Below are positions 1 to 8,184 of a stretch of 23,597 bases of DNA, piece by piece (position 1 is the stretch's first letter; each line of letters opens with the position of its first letter). The notes below the pieces were generated by a model. The model saw only the letters and a program-made list of their open reading frames with translations, was not told where the DNA came from and made no database searches. Location: positions 1 to 23,597 of the forward strand of contig JAEZEM010000411.1 in assembly GCA_023417745.1 (NCBI GenBank). Direction: 5' to 3'. The stretch is from Pseudomonadota bacterium. GTDB taxonomy: Bacteria; Desulfobacterota; Desulfovibrionia; Desulfovibrionales; Desulfovibrionaceae. The translations under genes and the position numbers were made by a program.

Positions 1-1620
1 GCCAATCTGGAGCACGTGCTGCGCAAGGAAGGCTACAAGGTGCGGGGGGCGGCCAATGGCCTGGAAGCCCTGGCCGAGGTGCGGCGAAGCGAGTTCGACC
101 TCATCGTCACCGACCTCAAGATGGACAAGATGGACGGCCTGCAACTGCTCACCGAAGCCCGGCGGCTGTCTCCGGCCACCCGGGTGATGCTGGTGACGGG
201 ATTCGCCACCGTGGACACGGCCGTGGAAGCCATGCGGCAGGGGGCGGTCTACTACCTGGCCAAGCCGGTCAATCTCGACGAGCTGCGGGCCACCGTGGCC
301 GGGCTGGCCAAGGAAAAGACCGCGCCGGCCTCGTTTCGAAGCCCGGTCCTGTGTTTTTCCGGCCCGCCGGGCACGGGCAAGACCTCGGTGGGGCAAGCCA
401 TCGCCGAGGCCCTCGGGCGGCGTTTCCACCGCATTTCCCTGGCGGGGCTTCGCGACGAGGCCGAGCTGCGCGGCCATCGCCGCACCTACGTCGGCGCGCT
501 GCCCGGCCGGGTGCTCCAGTCCTATGCCCGGCTGGGCGTGGCCAACCCGGTCTTCATGCTCGATGAGATCGACAAGATCGGCAAGGACTTCCGGGGCGAT
601 CCGGCGGCGGTGTTTCTGGAGATGCTCGACCCGGAGCAGAACAGCCAGTTCGTGGACAATTATCTGGAAGCGCCCTTTGACCTGTCGCGCACCCTGTTCA
701 TCGCCACGGCCAACGACTTGGCCGAGCTGTCCGGGCCGCTGCGCGACCGGCTGGAAGTGGTCCCCTTTAGGGGCTACACCACCCGGGAAAAGGTCCGCAT
801 CGCCGCCGAGCACCTGCTCCCGCGCCAGTTGCGCGAGCACGGGCTGACCCATCCCTTTCCCACGGTCACCGAGGAGGCCTTGCGCTTGACGGTCACCGGC
901 CACACCCGGGAGGCCGGGGTGCGCAACCTCGACCGGGAGCTTGGCCGCATCTGCCGCAAGCTGGCCCGGCTTCGCCTGGAGCAGGGCGAAGGCCAAGCTC
1001 CGGCCGAGGTGGACGCCGCCCTGGCCGCCGCCCTTCTTGGCCCGCCGCCCTATCGGGGCGAGACGGCCGGAGCCGCGCCGCGCCTGGGCGTGGCCACGGG
1101 GCTGGTCTATGCCGACTACGGCGGGGAGATCATCTCGGTGGAAGCCATCCGCATGGAGGGGACGGGAGAACTGCTGCTGACGGGGTCGCTGGGCGAAGTG
1201 CTGCGCGAATCGGCCCGCACGGCGCTTAGCCTCGTGCGCTCCCGGGCCGGGGAGCTTGGCGTCGATCCCGGGCTGTTCGCCACAACGGACGTCCACGTCC
1301 ACATTCCGGCCGGCTCCATCCCCAAAGAGGGCAGCTCGGCCGGACTCACCGTGGCCGTGGCCCTGGCCTCGCTTTTCTCAGGCCGGCCCTTGCGCCCGGA
1401 CGTGGCCATGACCGGCGAGATTACGCTCACCGGCAACGTGCTGCCCGTGGGCGGCATCCGGGAGAAGATCCTGGCCGCCGCCCGGGCCGGCATGCGCGAG
1501 GTGCTCGTGCCCGAGGCCAACCGGCCCGAGGTGGCGGCCATGGCCGGCGAGGACAGCCCGGAAGTGCTCGTGCGCCACGTGGCCACGGTCTTTACGGCCC
1601 TGCCCCTGGCCTTGGCCTGA
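1..1620 (+). CDS. Response-regulator receiver fused to Lon-type AAA+ protease (5' partial)
   Basis: The frame is open from base 1, so the start lies upstream. By comparison with the receiver at 1784-3142, about 15 residues with the acidic Asp pair are missing. The receiver comes first: phospho-acceptor Asp codon at 112-114 (VTDLKM) and conserved Lys in the LAKP motif. An AAA+ module follows, with Walker A GPPGTGKT from base 361 and Walker B FMLDEIDK near 553. The C-terminal Lon proteolytic domain has its catalytic Ser at 1336-1338 (PKEGSSAG) and Lys at 1465-1467 (GGIREKIL), 43 residues apart as in E. coli Lon. The usual Lon N-terminal substrate-recognition domain is absent and the receiver takes its place. 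Both active sites look intact. Inference: an ATP-dependent protease switched by phosphorylation. The substrate is unknown, and a chaperone-like role is not excluded. Confidence 0.9.
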   Translation, partial: ANLEHVLRKEGYKVRGAANGLEALAEVRRSEFDLIVTDLKMDKMDGLQLLTEARRLSPATRVMLVTGFATVDTAVEAMRQGAVYYLAKPVNLDELRATVAGLAKEKTAPASFRSPVLCFSGPPGTGKTSVGQAIAEALGRRFHRISLAGLRDEAELRGHRRTYVGALPGRVLQSYARLGVANPVFMLDEIDKIGKDFRGDPAAVFLEMLDPEQNSQFVDNYLEAPFDLSRTLFIATANDLAELSGPLRDRLEVVPFRGYTTREKVRIAAEHLLPRQLREHGLTHPFPTVTEEALRLTVTGHTREAGVRNLDRELGRICRKLARLRLEQGEGQAPAEVDAALAAALLGPPPYRGETAGAAPRLGVATGLVYADYGGEIISVEAIRMEGTGELLLTGSLGEVLRESARTALSLVRSRAGELGVDPGLFATTDVHVHIPAGSIPKEGSSAGLTVAVALASLFSGRPLRPDVAMTGEITLTGNVLPVGGIREKILAAARAGMREVLVPEANRPEVAAMAGEDSPEVLVRHVATVFTALPLALA

Positions 1621-1750
1621 GGGGAAGCGCCCGCCCGGCGCGTCGCTGCCCCGGGAATGGCGCGTTGGCGTCCGACAGCCCGGGGCGCGTGCCGCATCCG
1701 CGCCAACAGCGCCAAGGGTTTCGCCGGCAACCCCTGGAAATCAATATTGC

Positions 1751-1776
1751 TCAATAAATACTCAGGCATTTATTGA
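1751..1776. repeat. AT-rich perfect inverted repeat between convergent genes
   Basis: The arms TCAATAAAT (1751-1759) and ATTTATTGA (1768-1776) are perfect complements around an 8-base spacer. A CAATATTG palindrome lies just before it (1742-1749). It sits 7 bases past the stop of the sigma-54 regulator and about 130 past the stop of the Lon fusion. There is no clear T-run, so it may be a weak bidirectional terminator or a protein-binding site. Confidence 0.5.
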
Positions 1777-1783
1777 AGACGCA

Positions 1784-3138
<1,355 letters not shown>

Positions 3139-3142
<4 letters not shown>

Positions 3143-4569
3143 GCCGCGCCCATCCCGGCCTGGGGCAGGGGCAGGCGGATGACGAAGCGCGCCCCCCGGC
3201 CGCCGGTCTTCTCGGCCACGATGGACCCTTGATGCTTTTCGATGATGCCGAAAACGATGGACAGCCCAAGGCCCGTGCCTTTGCCCACCTCTTTGGTGGT
3301 GTAAAAGGGATCGAAAACCCGGCCAATGTCTTCGTCGGGGATGCCCGGCCCGGTGTCCTCCACCACGATGGCGGCGACGTCGGCCTCCACCCGGGCCGAG
3401 ACCGTGATGGCCCCGGACGGGGCGTCGATGGCCTGGACGGCGTTTAGCAGGAGGTTGATGAGCACCTCCTGCATTCTGGCGGCGTCGAGGTGCAGGACCA
3501 TGTCCTCGGGCACGTCCCGGGACAGGGTCACGCCAGACGGCGTCTGGCTCGACACCAGCCGAAACGCCCCGGCCACCACCGGGGCCAGGGGCGTGGCCTT
3601 GAGGCTGAAGTCCTTGGCCCGGGAAAATTCCAGCAGCCCTTTGACGATGTCCCGGGCGCGCAGCACCTCCTGCTGGATGTTGGTGAGCATCCGCGAGGCA
3701 AAGGCCGGCTCGCATTGGCCTTGCTCCTCAATGAGGATCTGGCAGGAGGTGGAAATGTTGTTGAGGGGGTTGTTGAGCTGGTGGGCGATGCCCGAGGTCA
3801 GCACGCCAAGGGAGGACAGCTTTTTTTCCTGGACGAGCTGGGCCTGCCGCCGCTCCAGTTCCCGGGTCATGCGGTTGAAGGCCTCGATGACCAGGCCCGT
3901 CTCGTCGTCGGCCTGGGGGGAGCTCAGGGTCTTGAAACGACCCTCGCCAATGTCGGCCGTGGCCTGAACGATGACGCCAAGAGCCCGCAGGATCTTGCGG
4001 GCCAAAAGCCAGGCCAGGGCAACGCCCGAGGCGATGACGCAAAATCCGGCCATGAGCAGTTGCCGCTTGAGGTTGGACACCAGGGTCAGGGTGCGGCTGC
4101 GCTCGGCGTTTTTGATGTCCAGCGACAGATCGACCATATCCTTGCCGGCCTGGCGCAAGGCGTCCAGGCGTTCGGCCGAGGCGGCGGCGGCCGGCCCCAG
4201 GGCCTGGCCCTTGGCCTGGTAGGCATCAAGCGCCCGCTCCAGGGCGGCGATGCCCCGGCGGCTGCGGCCGTCGTGAGCGTCGGCGGACATGGCCAGCAGG
4301 GCGGCCCGGGCCTGGTCGATGTAGCGCTGGGCTTCCTCGAAATCCTCGCCGTGCCCGTAGAGCAGGTAATTTTTCTCGTAACGCCGCACTTCCAGGATGG
4401 TGTTGGAGAGGTCGTCGGCCATCTCCATGAGCGACAGCGTCGTTTCCAGGCGGCTGAGGGAATTGAGCGACACCACCCCGACTACGACGAACACCAGCAC
4501 CGGAATGACGACGCCGGCCAGCACTTTCTGGCGGATGGTGAGATGAGGCAGTCGCAACAAATGAAGCAC
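3139..4569 (-). CDS. Membrane sensor histidine kinase with HAMP domain
   Basis: A 476-residue kinase. TM helix 1 is at about 16-36. A helical periplasmic sensor segment (about 40-165) contains an RRYEKNYLLYG motif like those in four-helix/HBM-type sensors. TM helix 2 is at about 172-190, with HAMP at about 190-245. The H-box GIAHQLNNPLNN has the phosphorylated His at 263. The ATPase domain has N-box N376, the G1 box DTGPGIP and the G2 box KGTGLGLS. The GTG start at 4569 is chosen because GGAGG lies 5 bases upstream and the first hydrophobic helix follows directly; the longer frame adds an unlikely Arg-rich leader. It overlaps the downstream regulator by 4 bases and is its obvious partner. The ligand is unknown. 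Confidence 0.93.
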
Positions 4570-4876
4570 GGCGTCCTCCCTGGCGGTCGGGGTCGACAAA
4601 AGGCCGTCCGCCCAGGGCACGGTACGCCCGAGGCGGACTTTTGTCAGCCCGGCCAGACACCTGGCCGCAGACCGGGGCCGACGGCCTCTCCAAGCCCCTG
4701 GACCTCGGCCGGACAAGGCGGCCAGGGCCGGTCATGGGCTTGGCCGGCGACAAAGCGATTGACCGAATGCGGCGGGTTTTTTATTGTTTTATGGCTCATA
4801 GCAGTCGGCTCCAGTCTTGCCCTGGCTAAAGCGACGTACCGGCGCCTGCCCACAACACCTGGCAACGGAGCACGAC
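4570..4876. other. Divergent intergenic region, kinase / CPBP-like gene
   Basis: About 300 bases without a gene. The half next to the kinase is GC-rich. The half next to the CPBP-like gene has a short AT-rich patch (about 4777-4792) that holds the best promoter candidate. I saw no sigma-54 (TGGC-N8-TTGC type) site on either strand. Confidence 0.5.
4759..4787 (+). promoter_or_regulatory. Candidate sigma-70 promoter for the CPBP-like gene
   Basis: TTGACC (4759-4764) and TATTGT (4782-4787) are separated by exactly 17 bases in an AT-rich patch upstream of the start at 4877. The -10 box matches the consensus at only four of six bases. Confidence 0.45.
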
Positions 4877-5731
4877 ATGCGTCGTTCCCTGGCCGTCGAC
4901 CTGGGCTGGCGGGCCTTGTCCCTGCTGGAGATGTGCGGCGTCATGGCCATCTATTTCTGGGGCATCTGGCAGGTCGGCCCGGCCCTGGCCCAGGGCGGCG
5001 ACGCCCTTGGCCCCTGGGTGGGCGGACTTTTTCTGGCCACGGCCGTCTACGCCGCCGTCATCTCCCCCCTGGTCGTGCATCGCGATTCCGGGCCGCTGCG
5101 GGGCCTGGGGTCCTGGCGACGCGGTTTTCTTCGCACCGACAACCTGGGCCGGGCGCTTACCGTCTACGGCTCCCTCACCAGCGCCGCTCTGGTCCTCATT
5201 GTGGCCGTCGCCCTGGCCACCGGGCGCTTTTCGCCCCTGACCTTCGACTGGGACGCCCTGGGCCGGCGCTTTTTTCTCTACATCTTCTCGGCCCTGGGCC
5301 AGCAACTGTTCATCTTCGGCTTTTTCTACCCCCGGCTGACCTGCCTGCTCTACGGCGGCCGCGCGTTTAACGGCGACCACCTCGACGCCGACGCCTGCCG
5401 CCGGCCCTTTGCCGAAGCTCGCTTCTGCCAGGGGCTCACCGACCGGGAGCTCTTGTGCGCCGGCTGGCTGGGGCTGGTGGCGGCGCTTTTTCATTACCCC
5501 AACGCCACGCTCATGCTCGGCGTCTTTTTTGCCGCCGCCCTGTGGAGCCTCGTCTACCGCAACGTGCCTTCCCTTTGGGTCTCGGCCTGCTGCCATGCCG
5601 CCGTCGGCGCGTCGCTGAACCTGATCCTGGGCGTCAACACCCGCATCGGCCCGTCCTTTGGCTCCAACTACCGGGGCTTTTTCCGCACCGTGTTCCCCTG
5701 CCTGGAACAGGTCATCAACGGGAAGTTCTAG
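4877..5731 (+). CDS. CPBP-like integral membrane protein with altered catalytic motif
   Basis: A 284-residue multi-pass membrane protein with hydrophobic stretches near 15-37, 47-65, 98-115, 133-152, 193-222 and 231-253. The layout recalls CPBP (Abi/Rce1-type) intramembrane proteases: a helix ending GQQLFIFGFFYPRL (141-154), then AALFHYPNA with His 206, then CHAAVGASLNL with His 240. In active members the first motif is EExxxR; here the pair is Q142-Q143 and the Arg position is Phe. Only the two His survive, so it may be a catalytically dead relative. The ATG at 4877 has GGAG 6 bases upstream. The permease gene follows after 20 bases, probably in one operon. Family assignment is moderate; an unrelated membrane protein is possible. 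Confidence 0.6.
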   Translation: MRRSLAVDLGWRALSLLEMCGVMAIYFWGIWQVGPALAQGGDALGPWVGGLFLATAVYAAVISPLVVHRDSGPLRGLGSWRRGFLRTDNLGRALTVYGSLTSAALVLIVAVALATGRFSPLTFDWDALGRRFFLYIFSALGQQLFIFGFFYPRLTCLLYGGRAFNGDHLDADACRRPFAEARFCQGLTDRELLCAGWLGLVAALFHYPNATLMLGVFFAAALWSLVYRNVPSLWVSACCHAAVGASLNLILGVNTRIGPSFGSNYRGFFRTVFPCLEQVINGKF

Positions 5732-5751
5732 GGCTTCCGCCTGGCCGCGCC

Positions 5752-6975
5752 ATGACGCCGACCCGCCTTGCCCGTATCGCCGGCCACGCGCTGCGGGCCG
5801 TTTGGGCCTACCCGACAAGCACCTGTTTTTCCATTTTGGCCGTGGCCCTGGCCATCTGCGTGGTCAGCCTGACCGAGGCGGCCACGCGCGGGGCCAACGC
5901 CAAGATCGAGGAGTTCGTCCAGTGGTTCGGGGCCGACGCGGCCTTCGTGGCCGGCGGCGAGGTGCGGGGCAAGCCTGTGGGCCAGCGAAATGAAACCATC
6001 ACCATGACCGATTGGCGGGCCATCCGTGACGGCCTGCCCGGGGTGCACGACGTCTCGGCCTCACGTCTGGTGCGCCGCAAGACCTTCAAATACGGCAACC
6101 GGACCCATGAAACGCCGGCCCTGGTCGGGGCCATGCCCGGCTTCACCCGGGCCTGGAACTGGAGCCTGGCCCTGGGCCGCGACCTCGAACCCGTCGACGA
6201 ATCCGGCCGGGCCAGGGTTTGCCTGCTGGGCGAAATCCCCAGGCGCGCCCTTTTTGCCGACGAGAGCCCCCTGGGCAGGCAAGTGCGCCTGGACGGCCAG
6301 CCCTACACGGTCATCGGCGTCTTGTCCGAACGCGGCTTCGTCAGCGGCGGCGTGTCCGTGGACGACCGGGTCGTCGTGCCCCTGGCCAGCCTGACCCGGC
6401 ACTACAACTTAAGCCCGCTCTACCTGCGCGGCATCCGCCTCAAATTCGACGACGCCTCGGACATGACCGCCAATGTCGACAATCTCCGCCGGTTTCTGCG
6501 CCGTCTCCATGGCCTGGGTCCGGGCCAGGAGGACGATTTCACGGTGGTGACCATCCAGGAAATCTTTAATTTCCTGTCCGTGCTGCGCGTCGGCATCCAG
6601 CTGTTTCTAGTCGTCACCTCGGCAGTGGTCATCGCCGCCGCCGGGTTCACGGCGGCCAATCTGGCCTATCTGAACATCAGCCTGCGCCGGGTCGAAATCG
6701 GCTTGCTCATGGCCGTGGGGGCCAGACGGCGGGACATCGTCGCCCACATCGTGCTGGAGCTGCTTATCCTCGACCTGGCCGGGGCGGTTCTGGGCTACGC
6801 CCTGGGCGAGGCGGCCTGCTGGCTGGTCAACCGGCAGGGCCTGCTCGTGGCCGTGGCCACCTGGCGCACCTTTGGCCTGGCCCTTGGGCTGGGGCTGGCC
6901 GTGACGCTGGTTTTCGGCCTGCGCCCGGCCCTGGCCGCCGCCGCCCTGCAGCCGGATCAGGCGCTGCGCGGCTAG
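5752..6975 (+). CDS. MacB/FtsX-family ABC transporter permease
   Basis: A 407-residue protein with the MacB-type permease plan. One N-terminal TM helix (about 21-37) precedes a large extracytoplasmic domain (about 40-270), then three TM helices in an FtsX domain (about 278-400). The stretch RRVEIGLLMAVGARRRDI after the second helix and the end PALAAAALQPDQALRG match the coupling segment and tail of MacB/LolC-type permeases. Such permeases work with a MacB/LolD-type ATPase in mechanotransmission or lipoprotein/peptide export, but no ATPase gene lies on either side. The ATG at 5752 has no good Shine-Dalgarno, which fits coupling to the gene 20 bases upstream. The transported substrate is unknown. 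Confidence 0.85.
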   Translation: MTPTRLARIAGHALRAVWAYPTSTCFSILAVALAICVVSLTEAATRGANAKIEEFVQWFGADAAFVAGGEVRGKPVGQRNETITMTDWRAIRDGLPGVHDVSASRLVRRKTFKYGNRTHETPALVGAMPGFTRAWNWSLALGRDLEPVDESGRARVCLLGEIPRRALFADESPLGRQVRLDGQPYTVIGVLSERGFVSGGVSVDDRVVVPLASLTRHYNLSPLYLRGIRLKFDDASDMTANVDNLRRFLRRLHGLGPGQEDDFTVVTIQEIFNFLSVLRVGIQLFLVVTSAVVIAAAGFTAANLAYLNISLRRVEIGLLMAVGARRRDIVAHIVLELLILDLAGAVLGYALGEAACWLVNRQGLLVAVATWRTFGLALGLGLAVTLVFGLRPALAAAALQPDQALRG

Positions 6976-7518
6976 AGCAGCGTCCCTGACGAAGGGAGGG
7001 GATGCCTCCGGCGGCCGGGGGGGCTGATCCCCCCCGGACCCCCTCGACGGGAAAGGGGGTAACGTGTGGTTTGCTTCGATGGAACCCACCGACTCGCCAA
7101 GCTTTCTGGGCGGCGGGCAGGCGGCTTTCGTCTCCCCGGCAAAAAAAATTCGCCCTGGACTCCTGAAAACCGGCTGGCCGGCCAAACGGAAACAGGACGC
7201 AACACTGTCGCCGGCCGACGCAAATTTCGGGACAAACGGCGCTAACATCCCTGAATTATTACAAGCATAACTCTACCACCAGACTCTGCAACAAGAATGG
7301 AACGCTTACCATCGCATTTTCCAACCACCCGCAATCGCCGAAATTTTTTATCCCGGGAGGCTGACCGGCCATATTTTCTATTGCGTAAATCCTCGTTCCA
7401 GGTATTGTCCCCCGAACCCAACAACGTGCATGATGCATTCGCCCCTCGGAACGCAGCGCAAGTTCATCCCGGACGACGAAATTAGCCCCATGCCAAATAC
7501 CGGAGCCCAAGCCTAGCC
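6976..7518. other. 543-bp non-coding spacer before the RRM gene
   Basis: No convincing gene on either strand. The first third carries G-rich hairpins (7015-7059). From about 7250 to 7500 the sequence is clearly richer in A and T than its surroundings and may be the promoter and long leader of the RRM gene. A weak TTGCGT/TATTGT pair at 7381-7408 (16-base spacing) is the best promoter match seen, and is not strong. Confidence 0.5.
7015..7059. repeat. G-rich double hairpin (intergenic repeat-like)
   Basis: CCGGGGGGG (7015-7023) pairs perfectly with CCCCCCCGG (7029-7037) around CTGAT. A second stem, CCCCCT (7039-7044) with AGGGGG (7054-7059), follows at once. It lies 40 bases past the permease stop, so it could end that transcript, though no T-run follows. 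The look is that of a dispersed intergenic repeat, but only one copy is present here. Confidence 0.5.
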
Positions 7519-7821
7519 ATGTCGAAGAAACTTTACGTCGGCAACCTGTCCTTCTCCTCCACCGAAGACGATGTCCGCAACCATTTCGCCTCTTATGGCG
7601 AGGTGCTGAGCGTCAACCTCATCACCGACCGTGAAACCGGCCGCCTGCGCGGCTTCGGCTTTGTGGAAATGGACGACGCCGGCGCTGCCGCCGCCATCCA
7701 GAACCTGGACGGCAAGGAACTTGGCGGCCGCACCCTGAAGGTCAACGAAGCCCAGGAAAAGCCCCGCTCCGGCGGCGGCGGCGGCGGCGGTCGCGGCGGT
7801 TACGGCGGCGGACGCTGGTAG
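7519..7821 (+). CDS. RRM-domain RNA-binding protein, Gly-rich tail
   Basis: A 100-residue protein that is a single RNA recognition motif plus tail. RNP2 is LYVGNL (5-10) and RNP1 is RGFGFVEM (44-51), with the aromatic RNA-stacking residues present. The tail (about 83-100) is Gly-rich with RGG-like steps. Bacterial proteins of this kind bind single-stranded RNA and are often cold-induced; that role is family knowledge. The ATG at 7519 gives the N-terminus MSKKLYVGNL that is typical of the family. A GGAG at 7502-7505 is rather distant (13 bases), so initiation may be inefficient or structure-dependent. A strong terminator follows at 7887. Confidence 0.97.
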   Translation: MSKKLYVGNLSFSSTEDDVRNHFASYGEVLSVNLITDRETGRLRGFGFVEMDDAGAAAAIQNLDGKELGGRTLKVNEAQEKPRSGGGGGGGRGGYGGGRW

Positions 7822-7886
7822 TCCTTCGGTCCGGCGGCCGACGTCGGACACGGCGCGCACCTAGCGCTGTCCTATAGCCTCTCTTG

Positions 7887-7920
7887 GGGCCGAGGTTTTA
7901 CCTCGGCCCTTTCTCATTTT
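7887..7920 (+). terminator. Rho-independent terminator of the RRM gene
   Basis: GGGCCGAGG (7887-7895) pairs perfectly with CCTCGGCCC (7901-7909) around TTTTA, followed by a T-rich stretch to 7920. Confidence 0.88.
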
Positions 7921-7959
7921 GTTCGCCGGGGGCTGGAGCGCTGCGCCGGCCCGGCCTCT

Positions 7960-8076
7960 CTCAGCCCGGCCGCTCTCCGGCCTCTCCGGCCTCTCCGACC
8001 TCCCTCCGGCCGGTCACACTCTCCATCCGGCCCCTCTCCATCCGGTCGCCTCTCCGGTCGGTCGCCTCTCGGTCGG
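7960..8076. repeat. Degenerate CT-rich tandem repeat
   Basis: Three head-to-tail 9-base units CTCTCCGGC, CTCTCCGGC and CTCTCCGAC (7973-7999) grade into longer variants. These are two CTCTCCATCCGG units (8019-8030 and 8034-8045) and two GTCGCCTCTC...GGTCG units (about 8045-8076). The tract is strongly pyrimidine-biased on the + strand and lies between two terminators, so it is probably untranscribed. The rest of the 7822-8184 spacer has no gene. Confidence 0.7.
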
Positions 8077-8131
8077 CCCCCGCGTCCTGTTGCCGCGACC
8101 TCGCCCGGCCGGCCGCCCTGCGCCAAACGAC

Positions 8132-8163
8132 AAAGGGCCGCCCCGTTGCCGGAGCGGCCCTTT
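8132..8163 (-). terminator. Terminator of glutamine synthetase gene
   Basis: AAAGGGCCGC (8132-8141) and GCGGCCCTTT (8154-8163) form a perfect 10-bp stem 21 bases past the stop codon. On the - strand the stem ends in TTT and is followed by GTCGTTT. Confidence 0.8.
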
Positions 8164-8184
8164 CCCATCCCGAAGGATCGGCGA

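Noticed and set aside
1742..1776. The AT-rich dyad as an attachment or integration scar
   Set aside because: No integrase, tRNA end or second copy occurs in the window.
3143..3715. N-terminal extension of the sigma-54 regulator to 643 residues
   Set aside because: The extension is Arg/Gly-rich shadow of the kinase; the receiver begins properly at the ATG at 3142 (MTGASVLVVDDE).
3490..5370. A 626-codon open frame on the + strand across the kinase and into the CPBP-like gene
   Set aside because: It is antisense to a kinase with all its motifs and runs out of frame through the next gene; the composition is low-complexity Gly/Gln/Pro typical of mirror frames in GC-rich DNA.
7064..7510. Small frames of 60-83 codons in the spacer before the RRM gene
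   Set aside because: No ribosome sites, no recognisable sequence and conflicting overlaps on both strands; treated as non-coding.
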